From NCBI RefSeq assembly GCF_030646115.1, contig NZ_JAUSMX010000023.1:79989-143988 (forward strand): a stretch of DNA of 64,000 bases. The letters run 5' to 3'. The notes below the pieces were generated by a model, which had not been told where the DNA came from, did not search any database, and worked only from the letters and a program-made list of their open reading frames with translations. Within the stretch, counting starts at the first letter, position 1, and each line of letters starts with the position of its first letter. Positions 1 to 8,742 of the stretch are shown piece by piece. The translations under genes and the position numbers were made by a program. This DNA is from Fluviicoccus sp. (GTDB lineage Bacteria; Pseudomonadota; Gammaproteobacteria; Pseudomonadales; Moraxellaceae).

Positions 1-462
1 GCTTATGCCGAGCGCGCCGTGGAATTGATTGAGGTCGGTTCTGGATTTCGTTTTCAGGTGCGGGCGCTGTACGCGCCGTGGGTCGGCAAGCTCTGGGAGG
101 AAAAACCCCAGCGGCTTTCGCGGGCTTTGCTGGAAACTTTGGCAATTATTGCGTATCGTCAGCCCGTGACACGGGCGGAGATCGAAAGCATTCGCGGGGT
201 GGTGGTCAGTACGCAAATTATCCGCACCCTGCTGGACAGGGAATGGATTGCGGTGGCGGGGCATCGGGAAGTTCCCGGACGCCCCGCCTTGCTGGCCACC
301 ACCCGGCAATTTCTGGATGCATTCAGCCTGAAAAACCTGGCTGAATTGCCCCCGTTGGCGGCGCTGCGCGACATCGACAGCATCACCCGGGATCTGGAAC
401 AACACCTGGCAGCCGCAAAACAAAAAGAACTGCCAATTGAGGGCCCGGTAAGTAATGAATGA
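1..462 (+). CDS. scpB: Segregation and condensation protein ScpB, 5' end cut off by the window
   Basis: ScpB is the winged-helix kleisin partner that works with ScpA and SMC in chromosome condensation and segregation. The frame is open from base 1, so the N-terminus lies outside; about 153 residues are visible. The motif AIIAYRQPVTRAEIE, followed by a region ending in PGRPALLATT, is typical of the second winged helix and C-terminal part of ScpB. The in-frame GTG at 19 is internal to the family alignment and is not a true start. The acidic/polar tail ends at the TGA at 460-462. rluB follows after 15 bases, the common scpB-rluB order, so co-transcription is likely. Confidence 0.93.
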   Translation, partial: AYAERAVELIEVGSGFRFQVRALYAPWVGKLWEEKPQRLSRALLETLAIIAYRQPVTRAEIESIRGVVVSTQIIRTLLDREWIAVAGHREVPGRPALLATTRQFLDAFSLKNLAELPPLAALRDIDSITRDLEQHLAAAKQKELPIEGPVSNE

Positions 463-477
463 GTATAGGCTGAAGCC

Positions 478-1380
478 ATGAGCGAAAAGTTGCAGAAAGT
501 CTTGGCCCGCGTAGGCCTTGGGTCACGCCGTCACATGGAAGAGGCCATTTCACAGGGTCGTGTCAGCGTTAACGGCCGCATCGCCGAACTGGGCGAGCGT
601 ATTGAAGCCGGTGATGAGTTGCGGGTGGATGGCCGCAAGGTGCAGTTCTCCGTCGAGGAAGAAACCCGTCGCCGGGTATTGATCTATTACAAGCCGGAAG
701 GCGAGATCTGCACCCGGCATGATCCTGAAGGCCGTCCGTCTGTCTTTGACCGGCTGCCGCCGCTGAGCGGCGATCGCTGGGTGATGGTGGGGCGTCTGGA
801 TATCAACAGCACCGGTTTGCTGCTGTTCACCAATGACGGCGAGATGGCCAACCGCCTGATGCACCCCTCCAACGAGGTGGAGCGTGAGTATGCGGTGCGC
901 GTCATGGGTGAAGTAACGCCCGCCGTGCGCCAGCAGTTGATTGACGGCGTGCAGTTGGAAGACGGCCCGGCCAAGTTCGAGTCCTTCTTTGAGGTGGGCG
1001 GTGAAGGCATCAATCGCTGGTATCAGGTGGTGGTGAAGGAAGGCCGCAATCGTGAAGTGCGCCGCCTGTTCGAATCGCAGGGCCTGCGCGTCAGCCGCCT
1101 GTTGCGTATCCGTTATGGCACCATTTCCCTGCCGCGCCAGTTGCACACCGGCCGCTGGATGGAACTGGACAAGGACGAGATTGAAGGTCTCACGGCGCTG
1201 GTCAAGCTGAAGCCGCGCACCGGCACCGGCTTGTACGGCCTGGCCAAGCGTCGCGCCGAGCGCATGCAGGACAAGCCTTTGCCGGCCCGTCGCGGTGGTT
1301 ATCTGCGTCAGCAGCGTCGTGACGGCAACAGCAAGGGCGAGGGTCACGAAGTGCAGACCCACGAGCAGGAAGAGCGGTAA
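478..1380 (+). CDS. rluB: 23S rRNA pseudouridine synthase RluB
   Basis: Isomerises a uridine of the 23S rRNA peptidyl-transferase region (U2605 in E. coli) to pseudouridine. The 300-residue protein has an N-terminal S4 RNA-binding domain (residues about 3-60, [14 protein letters not shown]) and an RsuA/RluB-type catalytic domain with the motif [16 protein letters not shown]; Asp108 is the expected nucleophile. From about residue 240 the tail is basic and low-complexity (Arg/Lys/Gly-rich), as is usual for RluB. It follows scpB by 15 bases and is closed by a hairpin terminator. Close paralogues RluE/RluF/RsuA are the alternatives; the scpB neighbourhood and long tail favour RluB. Confidence 0.94.
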   Translation: MSEKLQKVLARVGLGSRRHMEEAISQGRVSVNGRIAELGERIEAGDELRVDGRKVQFSVEEETRRRVLIYYKPEGEICTRHDPEGRPSVFDRLPPLSGDRWVMVGRLDINSTGLLLFTNDGEMANRLMHPSNEVEREYAVRVMGEVTPAVRQQLIDGVQLEDGPAKFESFFEVGGEGINRWYQVVVKEGRNREVRRLFESQGLRVSRLLRIRYGTISLPRQLHTGRWMELDKDEIEGLTALVKLKPRTGTGLYGLAKRRAERMQDKPLPARRGGYLRQQRRDGNSKGEGHEVQTHEQEER

Positions 1381-1402
1381 ACTCCTGCCTGTTGCAGTCC
1401 AC

Positions 1403-1430
1403 AAAAAAGCCGGGACTTCCCGGCTTTTTT
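1403..1430. terminator. Bidirectional intrinsic terminator between rluB and the SDR gene
   Basis: A perfect 12-base inverted repeat (1403-1414 and 1419-1430) with a 4-base ACTT loop. It has an A6 tract on the left and a T6 tract on the right, so it can terminate both the rightward rluB transcript and the leftward SDR transcript. Confidence 0.88.
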
Positions 1431-1441
1431 ACATTCAGGCT

Positions 1442-2209
1442 TCAGGCCTGTCGTGGCGGCTGGGCATCCAGCGACTGCCCGGTGACGCCGCGGCTGTCCG
1501 GACCCATCAGCCAGGTAAACACCGGCATGATTTCTTCCGGGGATTTGACCGTGGCCGGGTTTTCCGCCGGATAGGCGCGGGCGCGCATGGCGGTGCGGGT
1601 GCCGCCCGGATTGACACAGTTGAAACGGATTTGGGAAATATTGGTCATCTCATCGGCAAAGAGGGCGCTCAGAGCTTCAACGCCGCTCTTGGAAACGGCG
1701 TAAGCACCCCAGAAGGCGCGCGCCTTGCGACCGACGCTGCTGCTGACAAAGATCACCGAGGCGTCCGGTGAGCGCTTCAACAGCGGCAGCAAGGTCTGCG
1801 TCAGTACGAACGGCGCGCGCAGGTTGACCTTCATGATGTCGTCCCAGGTGTCCGGGTCATACATTTCCAGCGGTGTAATGTCGCCCAGCAACCCGGCGCT
1901 GTGCAGGATGCCGTCCAGCCGACCCAGTTCCTGCTCAATACTGACCGCCAACTGGTCAAAATCGGCCTGCGTGGCGGAGCTGAAGTTCATGGGAATGATG
2001 GCGGGTTGCGGATGGCCGGCCTTCTCGATGGCGTCATACACCTGTTCCAGCTTTTGCAGGTCGCGGCCCAGCAAGACGACTGTGGCGCCAAGGCTGGCGT
2101 AGGTTTGCGCGGCGGCGCGGCCGATGCCGTCGCTGGCGCCGGTGACCAGGATGACGCGCCCTGTCAGCAGTCCTTCCGGGGCGGCATAGTCAAGACCGTT
2201 CTGTGTCAT
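1442..2209 (-). CDS. yciK: YciK-family short-chain oxidoreductase
   Basis: NAD(P)-dependent short-chain dehydrogenase/reductase of 255 residues; the physiological substrate of YciK is not established. The Rossmann motif TGASDGIG sits at residues 23-30. An NNAG-equivalent (HSAG), the SSS...YAVSK catalytic triad region and NPGGTRT are present. The start at 2209 (MTQNG) is preferred over the upstream 2242 ATG because GAGG lies about 7 bases before it and the upstream 11 residues are not family-like. gph lies 48 bases upstream on the same strand, and YciK-gph pairs are common in gammaproteobacteria. Confidence 0.85.
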   Translation of the reverse strand: MTQNGLDYAAPEGLLTGRVILVTGASDGIGRAAAQTYASLGATVVLLGRDLQKLEQVYDAIEKAGHPQPAIIPMNFSSATQADFDQLAVSIEQELGRLDGILHSAGLLGDITPLEMYDPDTWDDIMKVNLRAPFVLTQTLLPLLKRSPDASVIFVSSSVGRKARAFWGAYAVSKSGVEALSALFADEMTNISQIRFNCVNPGGTRTAMRARAYPAENPATVKSPEEIMPVFTWLMGPDSRGVTGQSLDAQPPRQA

Positions 2210-2257
2210 GGGAAACCTCACGAAAATGGCAGGGCGGGCCACACGGCCCGGCCGGGG

Positions 2258-2932
2258 TTAATTCAAGTTTAGCAGGGCCGCCAGATCCTTCACCTCTAAA
2301 GCAAGGTGATCGGCGCACCAGTCACGGGGATCTTCACCTGCCACCACATAGCCCCAAGCGGCGGCGATGGTGGGCATCCCGGCATTACGGCCCGCCTCGA
2401 TATCACGAATATGGTCGCCGACATAGGCAGACTGTGCGGGGTCCACATCCAGTTGGCGGCAGGCCAGATACATGGGCTCGGGGTCGGGTTTGCTGCGGGT
2501 GACATCATCCGGACAAACCAGCACACGGCAGCGCCGGTCCAGCTCCAGCCCGGCCAGCAACGGCTCGCTATAAATGCGCGGTTTGTTCGTTACCACGCCC
2601 CAGGGGATATTGCGGCTTTCCAGGGCCAGCAAAATGGTGTCCATGCCTTCAAAAAGACGGCTTTCCTCAGCCAGGCCCTCGGCGTACAAATCCAGGAATT
2701 CCTGGCGGATGCGGGAAAATTCCGGCGAGTCCAGTGGGTATTCCGGAAATCCGGTTTGCACCATGGCGCGTGCGCCGGCGGAGACGACGGCGCGGATGGT
2801 GTCATGCGGCAAGGGCTCACGGCCGTAGGTTTGGCGCAGGCGGTTCAGCACTCGGATGAAGTCAGGAGCGGTATCTACCAGAGTGCCGTCAAGGTCAAAC
2901 AGGACGGATTGGTACAGGGCGGGGCGGGTCAT
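2258..2932 (-). CDS. gph: Phosphoglycolate phosphatase-like HAD hydrolase
   Basis: HAD-superfamily hydrolase of 224 residues. Motif I is FDLDGTLVDT (about residues 11-20), motif II lies around VVTNKP, and motif III/IV ends in SKPDPEPMYLA and YVGDHIRDIEAGRNAG. The Gph family dephosphorylates 2-phosphoglycolate formed during DNA repair or photorespiration-like chemistry. It could alternatively be an N-acetylmuramic acid 6-phosphate phosphatase (MupP), which has the same architecture and is typical of Pseudomonas-like gammaproteobacteria next to yciK. I chose the start at 2932 (MTRPALY); the 2968 ATG would add 12 residues that are not HAD-like. Confidence 0.8.
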   Translation of the reverse strand: MTRPALYQSVLFDLDGTLVDTAPDFIRVLNRLRQTYGREPLPHDTIRAVVSAGARAMVQTGFPEYPLDSPEFSRIRQEFLDLYAEGLAEESRLFEGMDTILLALESRNIPWGVVTNKPRIYSEPLLAGLELDRRCRVLVCPDDVTRSKPDPEPMYLACRQLDVDPAQSAYVGDHIRDIEAGRNAGMPTIAAAWGYVVAGEDPRDWCADHLALEVKDLAALLNLN

Positions 2933-3033
2933 GGTTTCAGGCTCACGGGCCGGAGTTGCACAAGACATCCGGTTCGGCCTTCACCTGGCAAGCGGAGTGC
3001 TGCGGGCAAGGCCGTCCGGTGGAAAAGGGCCGG

Positions 3034-4359
3034 TCAGAGACTGGCGTAAAGGTCATACTCGTCGGCTTCGGTCACTGTCACGGTTACGAAGTCACCGATC
3101 TTCAATGCGGCTGCGCCGTCGCCCTCAATGAAGACATTGCCGTCAATTTCCGGGGCATCGGCTGCCGAGCGGGCAATGGCGACACCGGCTTCCTCGTCAA
3201 TGTCATCCACCAGCACCTTGATCTGCTGGCCGACACGGCGTTGCAGGCGGGCGGCGGAGATTTCCTGCTGCACTTCCATGAAACGCTGCCAGCGTGCTTC
3301 CTTGACCTCTTCCGGGACCGGGTCCGGCAGTTCGTTGGCCTTGGCGCCTTCAACAGCGGAGTACTTGAAGCAGCCGACGCGGTCCAGTTGGGCTTCCTGC
3401 AGCCAGTCGAGCAGCATCTGGAAGTCTTCTTCTGTCTCGCCGGGGAAGCCGACAATGAATGTGGAGCGCAGGATCAGCTCCGGGCACAGTTCACGCCATT
3501 GCTTGATCCGCTCCAGCGTGTTTTCACTGTGGGCAGGGCGCTTCATGTTCTTCAGCACGGACGGGCTGGCGTGCTGGAAGGGGATGTCCAGATAAGGAAG
3601 GATCTTGCCTTGCGCCATCAACGGGATCACGTTGTCGACGTGCGGGTAGGGATAGACATAATGCAGGCGCACCCAGACGCCCAGTTCGCCCAGCGCCTCG
3701 CACAGTTCCAGCATGCGCGACTTCAGCGGGCGACCATTCCAGAAATCGAGCTTGTACTTGATGTCGACGCCATAAGCCGAGGTGTCCTGCGAAATCACCA
3801 GCAGTTCGCGCACGCCGGACTTGACCAGGTTTTCCGCTTCGCTCATCACCGAGCCGATGGGACGGGAGACCAGGTCGCCGCGCATTGAAGGGATGATGCA
3901 GAAGGTGCAGCGATGGTTGCAGCCTTCGGAAATCTTCAGGTAGGCATAATGGCGCGGCGTCAGCTTGATGCCCTGTGGCGGCACCAGGTCGGTAAAGGGG
4001 TCGTGTTTGGGGGGCAGGTAGCCGTGTACGGCATGCATCACTTCTTCGTAGGCATGCGGGCCGGTAACCTTGAGCACATTGGGGTGGGCGTCGCGGATCT
4101 GGGACTCCTTGATGCCCAGACAGCCGGTGACGATCACCTTGCCGTTTTCCTTCAGCGCCTCGCCAATGGCGTCCAGCGACTCCTGAACCGCAGATTCGAT
4201 GAAGCCGCAGGTATTCACCACAACCAGGTCGGCGCCATTGTAATCGGGGGAAATGCTGTAACCCTCGGAACGCAGCTGGGTGAGAATGCGTTCGGAATCG
4301 ACCAGGTTCTTGGGACAACCCAGTGAAACAAATCCGACTTTTGGCTGTTGCTGCGACAT
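3034..4359 (-). CDS. rimO: Ribosomal protein S12 methylthiotransferase RimO
   Basis: Radical-SAM enzyme that adds a methylthio group to an aspartate of ribosomal protein S12. The 441-residue product has an N-terminal UPF0004 domain (Cys15, Cys51 and Cys80 for the auxiliary cluster), the radical SAM motif CNHRCTFC (Cys147, 151, 154) and a C-terminal TRAM domain. The start at 4359 has GAGG 6 bases upstream and gives the canonical [18 protein letters not shown] beginning; the longer frame to 4578 runs through the ntrB leader and is rejected. Monocistronic by spacing. Confidence 0.96.
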   Translation of the reverse strand: MSQQQPKVGFVSLGCPKNLVDSERILTQLRSEGYSISPDYNGADLVVVNTCGFIESAVQESLDAIGEALKENGKVIVTGCLGIKESQIRDAHPNVLKVTGPHAYEEVMHAVHGYLPPKHDPFTDLVPPQGIKLTPRHYAYLKISEGCNHRCTFCIIPSMRGDLVSRPIGSVMSEAENLVKSGVRELLVISQDTSAYGVDIKYKLDFWNGRPLKSRMLELCEALGELGVWVRLHYVYPYPHVDNVIPLMAQGKILPYLDIPFQHASPSVLKNMKRPAHSENTLERIKQWRELCPELILRSTFIVGFPGETEEDFQMLLDWLQEAQLDRVGCFKYSAVEGAKANELPDPVPEEVKEARWQRFMEVQQEISAARLQRRVGQQIKVLVDDIDEEAGVAIARSAADAPEIDGNVFIEGDGAAALKIGDFVTVTVTEADEYDLYASL

Positions 4360-4671
4360 CTGGACCTCGGGAAAAACACGGGAAAAAGGCGCGGCGATTG
4401 TACCCGCTCGGACCTCCGGACAGCCAGCATTCCGGCAGGAATAAATTGCACGAAAAATACCCGGCAGCGGCTTGGTTGACGCGTGAATGGCACATAATGA
4501 TGCGTTATGTTGGTGCGCTGCTTGTGCTGTATTTGTACGCGCACCGGCATTAGGCGCTAATTTGGTGCAATGCACCAACAGAATACAGTGATTGTCGAAA
4601 CTGGTGCGCTTATTGCATTGAGTTAGGGCGAAACCATTTCATCCCTCCAGGCTTTTCACAGGATAAGACAC
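4360..4671. other. 312-base intergenic leader between rimO and ntrB
   Basis: No credible gene is present. The stretch holds several GGTGC/GCACC half-sites (around 4512, 4541, 4562-4578 and 4602), including one perfect palindrome listed separately. It must contain the divergent rimO promoter and the ntrB promoter, but I could not identify a clean sigma-70 or sigma-54 pair. Confidence 0.6.
4562..4578. promoter_or_regulatory. Palindrome TTGGTGCA-A-TGCACCAA, candidate NtrC operator
   Basis: A perfect 8+1+8 inverted repeat 94 bases before the ntrB start. The hexamers GGTGCA and TGCACC are the known NtrC half-sites, but here they are in the opposite order to the classical TGCACC-N5-GGTGCA arrangement. 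Further half-sites lie nearby. The suggestion of NtrC autoregulation is inference. Confidence 0.4.
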
Positions 4672-5769
4672 GTGTTGCCACCCGGAATTGAGGTCTACAA
4701 GCAAATACTTGACCATCTGAGCACGGCCGTCCTGATGACCGATGAGCAGTTAAGGGTTACCTTCATGAATCCGGCTGCTGAAATGCTGCTGGCTGTCAGT
4801 CGCAACCGCGCCATGGGTCAACATCTGCGTGATGTTTTTTTTGATGTGATCGGCGATGACGCGATGGCGGCGATTCAACAAACCCTGAGTACCGCGCACC
4901 CGTTCACGAAGCGTGAAGCACACTTGAGGGTGGGTGTGCATGAGGTCAGTGTCGATTATACCGTGGCCGCGTTGCTGTCGCCGGGCATGCCGCCCAGCCT
5001 GCTGATGGAGATGCAGCAAATCGACCGCCTGCTGCGCATCTCGCGTGAAGAAGCCATTCTGGCCAATCATCAGGCCACCCGGCATTTGGTGCGGGGCGTG
5101 GCTCATGAGATCAAGAATCCGCTGGGCGGCATCCGCGGAGCGGCGCAGTTGCTGGCCAAGGCATTGCCGGACAGCAACCTGACCGAGTACACCGCCATCA
5201 TCATTGATGAGGCTGACCGCTTGCGCAATCTGGCAGACCGCATGCTGGGGCCGCGCAAACTGCCGCATCTGCAGGCGGTCAATATCCACGAGTGCTTGGA
5301 GCGCATCCGCTCGCTGGTACTGGTAGAGGCGGAGGGCGAGATCAATATTGTGCGGGACTATGACTTGTCGCTGCCCGAGCTGCGCGCCGATCCCGACCAG
5401 TTGATTCAGGCGATTCTCAACATTACCGGCAATGCCTTGCAGGCGCTACGCGAGCATCCCAACCAGACATTGCCGCCCATGATTACCTTGCGCACGCGCG
5501 CCCAGCGCCAGTTCACGATCGGGTCTATACGCCATCGCATCGTGATGCGTATCGACATTATCGATAACGGCCCCGGTATTCCCTCCAGCCTGGTCGAGCG
5601 CATTTTTTATCCCATGGTCAGCGGGCGGGCCAGTGGCACCGGGCTTGGCCTGTCCATTGCCCAGGACATCATTCACCAGTACCACGGCCTGATTGAGTGT
5701 GATTCCCGACCGGGCCAAACGGTTTTCAGTATTTACTTGCCTTTGGAGAACGGCCATGACGGCAGATGA
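4672..5769 (+). CDS. ntrB: Nitrogen regulation sensor kinase/phosphatase NtrB
   Basis: Two-component histidine kinase that phosphorylates or dephosphorylates NtrC according to PII/glutamine status; cytoplasmic. The 365-residue product has a PAS domain (about 10-115), an H-box RGVAHEIKNPLGG with His145, an N-box NITGNALQAL, a G1 box DNGPGIP and a G2 box GTGLGLS. The start is GTG at 4672 with AGGA about 9 bases upstream; TTG at 4675 is a possible alternative. ntrC overlaps its 3' end by 14 bases, so the pair is translationally coupled. glnA, often upstream, is not adjacent here. Confidence 0.94.
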   Translation: MLPPGIEVYKQILDHLSTAVLMTDEQLRVTFMNPAAEMLLAVSRNRAMGQHLRDVFFDVIGDDAMAAIQQTLSTAHPFTKREAHLRVGVHEVSVDYTVAALLSPGMPPSLLMEMQQIDRLLRISREEAILANHQATRHLVRGVAHEIKNPLGGIRGAAQLLAKALPDSNLTEYTAIIIDEADRLRNLADRMLGPRKLPHLQAVNIHECLERIRSLVLVEAEGEINIVRDYDLSLPELRADPDQLIQAILNITGNALQALREHPNQTLPPMITLRTRAQRQFTIGSIRHRIVMRIDIIDNGPGIPSSLVERIFYPMVSGRASGTGLGLSIAQDIIHQYHGLIECDSRPGQTVFSIYLPLENGHDGR

Positions 5770-7186
5770 CAAGGTCTGGATTGTTGACGATGATCGATCC
5801 ATTCGCTGGGTCCTGGAAAAGGCCCTGATGCAGGAAGGTTTCCAGGCCACGGCTTTTGAGGATGCCCAGCACCTGCTGACCCGGCTGGCCCGGGAAAAGC
5901 CGCATGCCATCATCACCGACATCCGTATGCCCGGCATCGACGGGTTGACGTTGTTGGCGAAGATTCGTGTGGAAAACCCTGATATTCCAGTGATTGTTAT
6001 GACGGCACACTCCGATCTGGATTCAGCAGTGTCTTCTTATCAAGGCGGGGCGTTTGAGTACTTGCCCAAGCCCTTTGATGTGGATGAAGCCATCAGCCTG
6101 GTACGCCGGGCGGTGGCGCATCACCATGAGCAGCATTCGGAGGCTCAACCCTCCGTGCCGGTAAAAAGCGTCGATATCATTGGTGAATCGCCGGCGATGC
6201 AGGAGGTTTTCCGGGCTATTGGCCGCTTGTCACAGTCACATATCACGGTCTTGATCAATGGCGAGTCAGGAACTGGCAAGGAGTTGGTGGCGCATGCCTT
6301 GCACCGCCATTCACCGCGCACCAGTCGTCCGTTCATCGCCTTGAACATGGCAGCCATTCCCAAGGACTTGATGGAGTCCGAGCTGTTTGGCCATGAGAAG
6401 GGCGCGTTTACAGGCGCCACAGCCTTGCGCCAGGGGCGTTTTGAACAAGCCAACCACGGCACACTGTTCCTGGATGAAATCGGCGATATGCCGCTGGATA
6501 CCCAAACCCGGCTGCTGCGTGTTCTGGCGGATGGTGAATTTTACCGGGTGGGCGGGCATGTGCCGGTCAAAGTGGATGTACGCATCATCGCGGCCACTCA
6601 CCAGAATCTGGAGCGGTTGGTGGCGGAAGGCAAGTTCCGGGAGGATTTGTACCATCGCCTGAACGTTATCCGCATCCACATTCCGCGACTGCGTGACCGC
6701 CGTGAGGATATCGGTATGCTGGCGCAGCATTTTCTGGCGCGGGCGGGTCGTGAACTGAGCGTGGAAACCAAGATGCTGCGCCCGGAAACCACGGCATTCA
6801 TGCAGCAACTGCCATGGCCAGGTAATGTTCGTCAGCTGGAGAACACCTGCCGCTGGCTGACGGTGATGGCGTCCGGACGTGAAATCCTGTTGGCCGACCT
6901 GCCGCCGGAGCTGCAGCAAGTGACTACTCATGAAGTTTCCCGTCCGGTGCAGACTTGGGAACAGGCTTTGGCGGAGTGGGCGCGTAAGGCTTTGGCCGGC
7001 GGCAGCCGCGAGCTATTGAATACTGCATTGCCGGCGTTTGAGCGGGTGATGATTACCACCGCGCTAAATCATACGGGTGGGCGGCGACGTGATGCTGCTG
7101 ATGTGTTGGGGTGGGGTAGAAATACACTAACCCGTAAAATCAAGGAGTTGCGGATGGAAGTTGAAGGAGAGGATGATGATGAGTAA
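5756..7186 (+). CDS. ntrC: Nitrogen regulation response regulator NtrC (sigma-54 activator)
   Basis: Enhancer-binding AAA+ protein that activates sigma-54 promoters for nitrogen assimilation. The 476 residues comprise a receiver domain (phospho-acceptor Asp55 in TDIRMPG, acidic DDD at 11-13, Lys105 in LPKP), an AAA+ domain with Walker A GESGTGKE (169-176) and the sigma-54 loop GAFTGA (216-221), and a C-terminal Fis-type helix-turn-helix (RRDAADVLGWGRNTLTRKIKEL). The ATG at 5756 lies inside the ntrB frame; the upstream 5693 start would add a non-receiver extension. The gene ends 15 bases before a convergent gene with no obvious terminator between them. Confidence 0.96.
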   Translation: MTADDKVWIVDDDRSIRWVLEKALMQEGFQATAFEDAQHLLTRLAREKPHAIITDIRMPGIDGLTLLAKIRVENPDIPVIVMTAHSDLDSAVSSYQGGAFEYLPKPFDVDEAISLVRRAVAHHHEQHSEAQPSVPVKSVDIIGESPAMQEVFRAIGRLSQSHITVLINGESGTGKELVAHALHRHSPRTSRPFIALNMAAIPKDLMESELFGHEKGAFTGATALRQGRFEQANHGTLFLDEIGDMPLDTQTRLLRVLADGEFYRVGGHVPVKVDVRIIAATHQNLERLVAEGKFREDLYHRLNVIRIHIPRLRDRREDIGMLAQHFLARAGRELSVETKMLRPETTAFMQQLPWPGNVRQLENTCRWLTVMASGREILLADLPPELQQVTTHEVSRPVQTWEQALAEWARKALAGGSRELLNTALPAFERVMITTALNHTGGRRRDAADVLGWGRNTLTRKIKELRMEVEGEDDDE

Positions 7187-7201
7187 TCCCCTCCGCGCCG
7201 C

Positions 7202-7996
7202 TTAAAGCTGCCAGACAACCCCGAGGCTGGTTTCAGTCTTGGGTTGTCCCGCTACGTCTTGCGCGGCGTAGCGGCTGAATCCGGCTTTGAGGGTCAGAAT
7301 TTTGCTGATATCCCAACCGGCCGACAGCCGGGTAATGGCTTGGTCCGGGGCGTTCAGGTATGGCTCGTCCTGATCGCTATAGCTGATGCCCAGACGCAGT
7401 CCGTCTACCGGTTTGATGCTAATACCCGCACTCCAGAACAGATAGGCATCGGCATTGCCTGCCACGTTCTGGTTGCTGTCAATCCAGGTATGGCCTATGC
7501 CGGTCTGCAGGGTCAGCTTGTCCAGAGTGTATTGCCCGTCCAGACTGACACTCAGGTCGTGACTGTCAGATCCCAGCAACTGCGCGGCGTCGCCATTATC
7601 CAGCTTGTAAGTCAGGCCCGCGGTTATCCCTAGATCATCATTCTCCAACGGCAAAGCGTAACTTCCACCCAGAGTAATGTCGCCCATGCCTTCAAACTGC
7701 TTTTGCTTGGTCGCCAGGAACTGACCGATCAATCGGCCGCGCGGACCATAGATTTTCACTGCGCCGCTGAAATCCGCCTGCTTGTTGTAATACGGCGCAT
7801 CCACAAACAACTGCAGGTTCCCCAAGTTCACGGCCGGGCTGAGCACGGCCTCCCAGGTTCGCAAAGTACCTTTCGCATATTCCTGACGGCTGACACTCCC
7901 TTGCAGTTCAAAGCTCCATTCCGGCTCCGGAATCTCAGCGGCTTGAGCCAGGGTGGACAGGGAAAGCACTAACGCCAGCGCGCTGTATTTCATCAT
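7202..7996 (-). CDS. Secreted beta-rich protein, probable outer-membrane barrel, function unknown
   Basis: 264-residue protein with a clear signal peptide (MMKYSALALVLSLSTLAQA, cleavage before AEIPEPEW). The rest alternates hydrophobic and polar residues in short strands with recurring aromatic and Asp/Asn turns (LQLFVDAPYYNKQ, LRLGISYSDQDEPY, LTLKAGFSRYA) and ends in LGVVWQL. That pattern is typical of outer-membrane beta-barrels; I do not recognise a specific family. ATG-ATG at 7996/7993 is preceded by AGGA 8 bases upstream, and a TATACT box lies about 20 bases upstream of the start. It is not obviously part of the sigma-factor operon immediately upstream, although no terminator separates them. 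Confidence 0.7.
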   Translation of the reverse strand: MMKYSALALVLSLSTLAQAAEIPEPEWSFELQGSVSRQEYAKGTLRTWEAVLSPAVNLGNLQLFVDAPYYNKQADFSGAVKIYGPRGRLIGQFLATKQKQFEGMGDITLGGSYALPLENDDLGITAGLTYKLDNGDAAQLLGSDSHDLSVSLDGQYTLDKLTLQTGIGHTWIDSNQNVAGNADAYLFWSAGISIKPVDGLRLGISYSDQDEPYLNAPDQAITRLSAGWDISKILTLKAGFSRYAAQDVAGQPKTETSLGVVWQL

Positions 7997-8027
7997 GATT
8001 ATTTCCTTTCTAAACAGTATATTAGAG

Positions 8028-8528
8028 TCATTTTCTCCGGTGATTCCTGATGAAATCACGGCGCATTTGGCGGCGTTCCTGCGGTGTTGCGTTCTTCAGC
8101 CGGGACTTGATCTCGTTTTTTTGCTCCGGGGACAACGATTGCCATTTATCCCGCATCGCGGCACGATCTTCCGGGGGCAGATTCTTGAACCAGTTCCAGC
8201 GGCGTTTCAGGGCCTCCTGCTCGGCTGGAGGCAGCTGCCGGAAATTCTGATAGCGCTGCAACAGTTTTTCACGCTGGTCGGCGGGAAGGTTCTGCCAGCG
8301 CTGGAAACGTTCGCGTACGGCGGCTTGCTGCTCCGGAGGCAGATTCTTCCAGTTTTGCACCCGATGCGCCAGTGCATCCTGACGTTCCGGGGGCAGCGAC
8401 TGCCATTGGCCTTTCAGTGATTGCAGCAATTCCTGGCTCTGGGGCGGCAACGAATCCCAAGCGGTTCCGGCCGCCAGCGTCAGTGGCGCAGACAGTGCGG
8501 TCAGCAGCAACAGTATCAGTCTAGTCAT
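8028..8528 (-). CDS. DUF3106-type repeat protein, last gene of the sigma-factor operon
   Basis: 166 residues: a signal peptide (MTRLILLLLTALSAPLTLAA) followed by about six tandem units of roughly 20 residues with the pattern W-x-x-LPPE-(Q/R)-x-x-x-L/A-x-x-R. This is the DUF3106 signature, a predicted periplasmic helical protein of unknown role. Its start overlaps the preceding small gene by 8 bases, placing it in one operon with the ECF sigma factor and a DUF3619-like protein. The same gene set is known in beta- and gammaproteobacteria; an envelope-stress role is inference. Confidence 0.8.
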   Translation of the reverse strand: MTRLILLLLTALSAPLTLAAGTAWDSLPPQSQELLQSLKGQWQSLPPERQDALAHRVQNWKNLPPEQQAAVRERFQRWQNLPADQREKLLQRYQNFRQLPPAEQEALKRRWNWFKNLPPEDRAAMRDKWQSLSPEQKNEIKSRLKNATPQERRQMRRDFIRNHRRK

Positions 8529-8742
8529 GAGCTTTTTGCTCCCGGTTTACGGCTGGGGGAGCCGGTGATTTGACAGAATTTTGCACCACGGTTTCCAGAT
8601 CGGCAGGGTCAAACACCTCGCCTTGATCGTCGCCAAAGGTTTCCAGATACTCCAGAAAGGCCTTGTCCAGCGGCTGCTCCCCGGCATTGGCCGATGCGCA
8701 GGCGGCGCTAAGGCAGAACGCCAGCCACCATTCAGGTTTCAT
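8521..8742 (-). CDS. Small secreted protein in the sigma-factor operon
   Basis: 73 residues from the ATG at 8742 (MKPEWWLAF), with a signal peptide ending near ASANAGEQP and an acidic mature part (EYLETFGDDQGEVFDPADLETV). The first 11 bases overlap the end of the DUF3619-like gene and its 3' end overlaps the DUF3106 gene, so it is translationally coupled on both sides. The upstream ATG at 8766 lies deeper in the previous gene and would hide the signal peptide behind charged residues, so I rejected it. No family recognised; the mature region resembles the C-terminal acidic helix of the preceding protein (EFLEDMELIAALGEDP). Confidence 0.65.
   Translation of the reverse strand: MKPEWWLAFCLSAACASANAGEQPLDKAFLEYLETFGDDQGEVFDPADLETVVQNSVKSPAPPAVNREQKAHD

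Noticed and set aside
550..1404. Long minus-strand frame opposite rluB
   Set aside because: Shadow of rluB with His/Gln/Leu-rich composition; rluB is well supported.
4488..4503. Sigma-54-like TGGCAC...ATGC in front of ntrB
   Set aside because: GG-GC spacing is one base too long for a sigma-54 promoter and no -12 TTGC is present.
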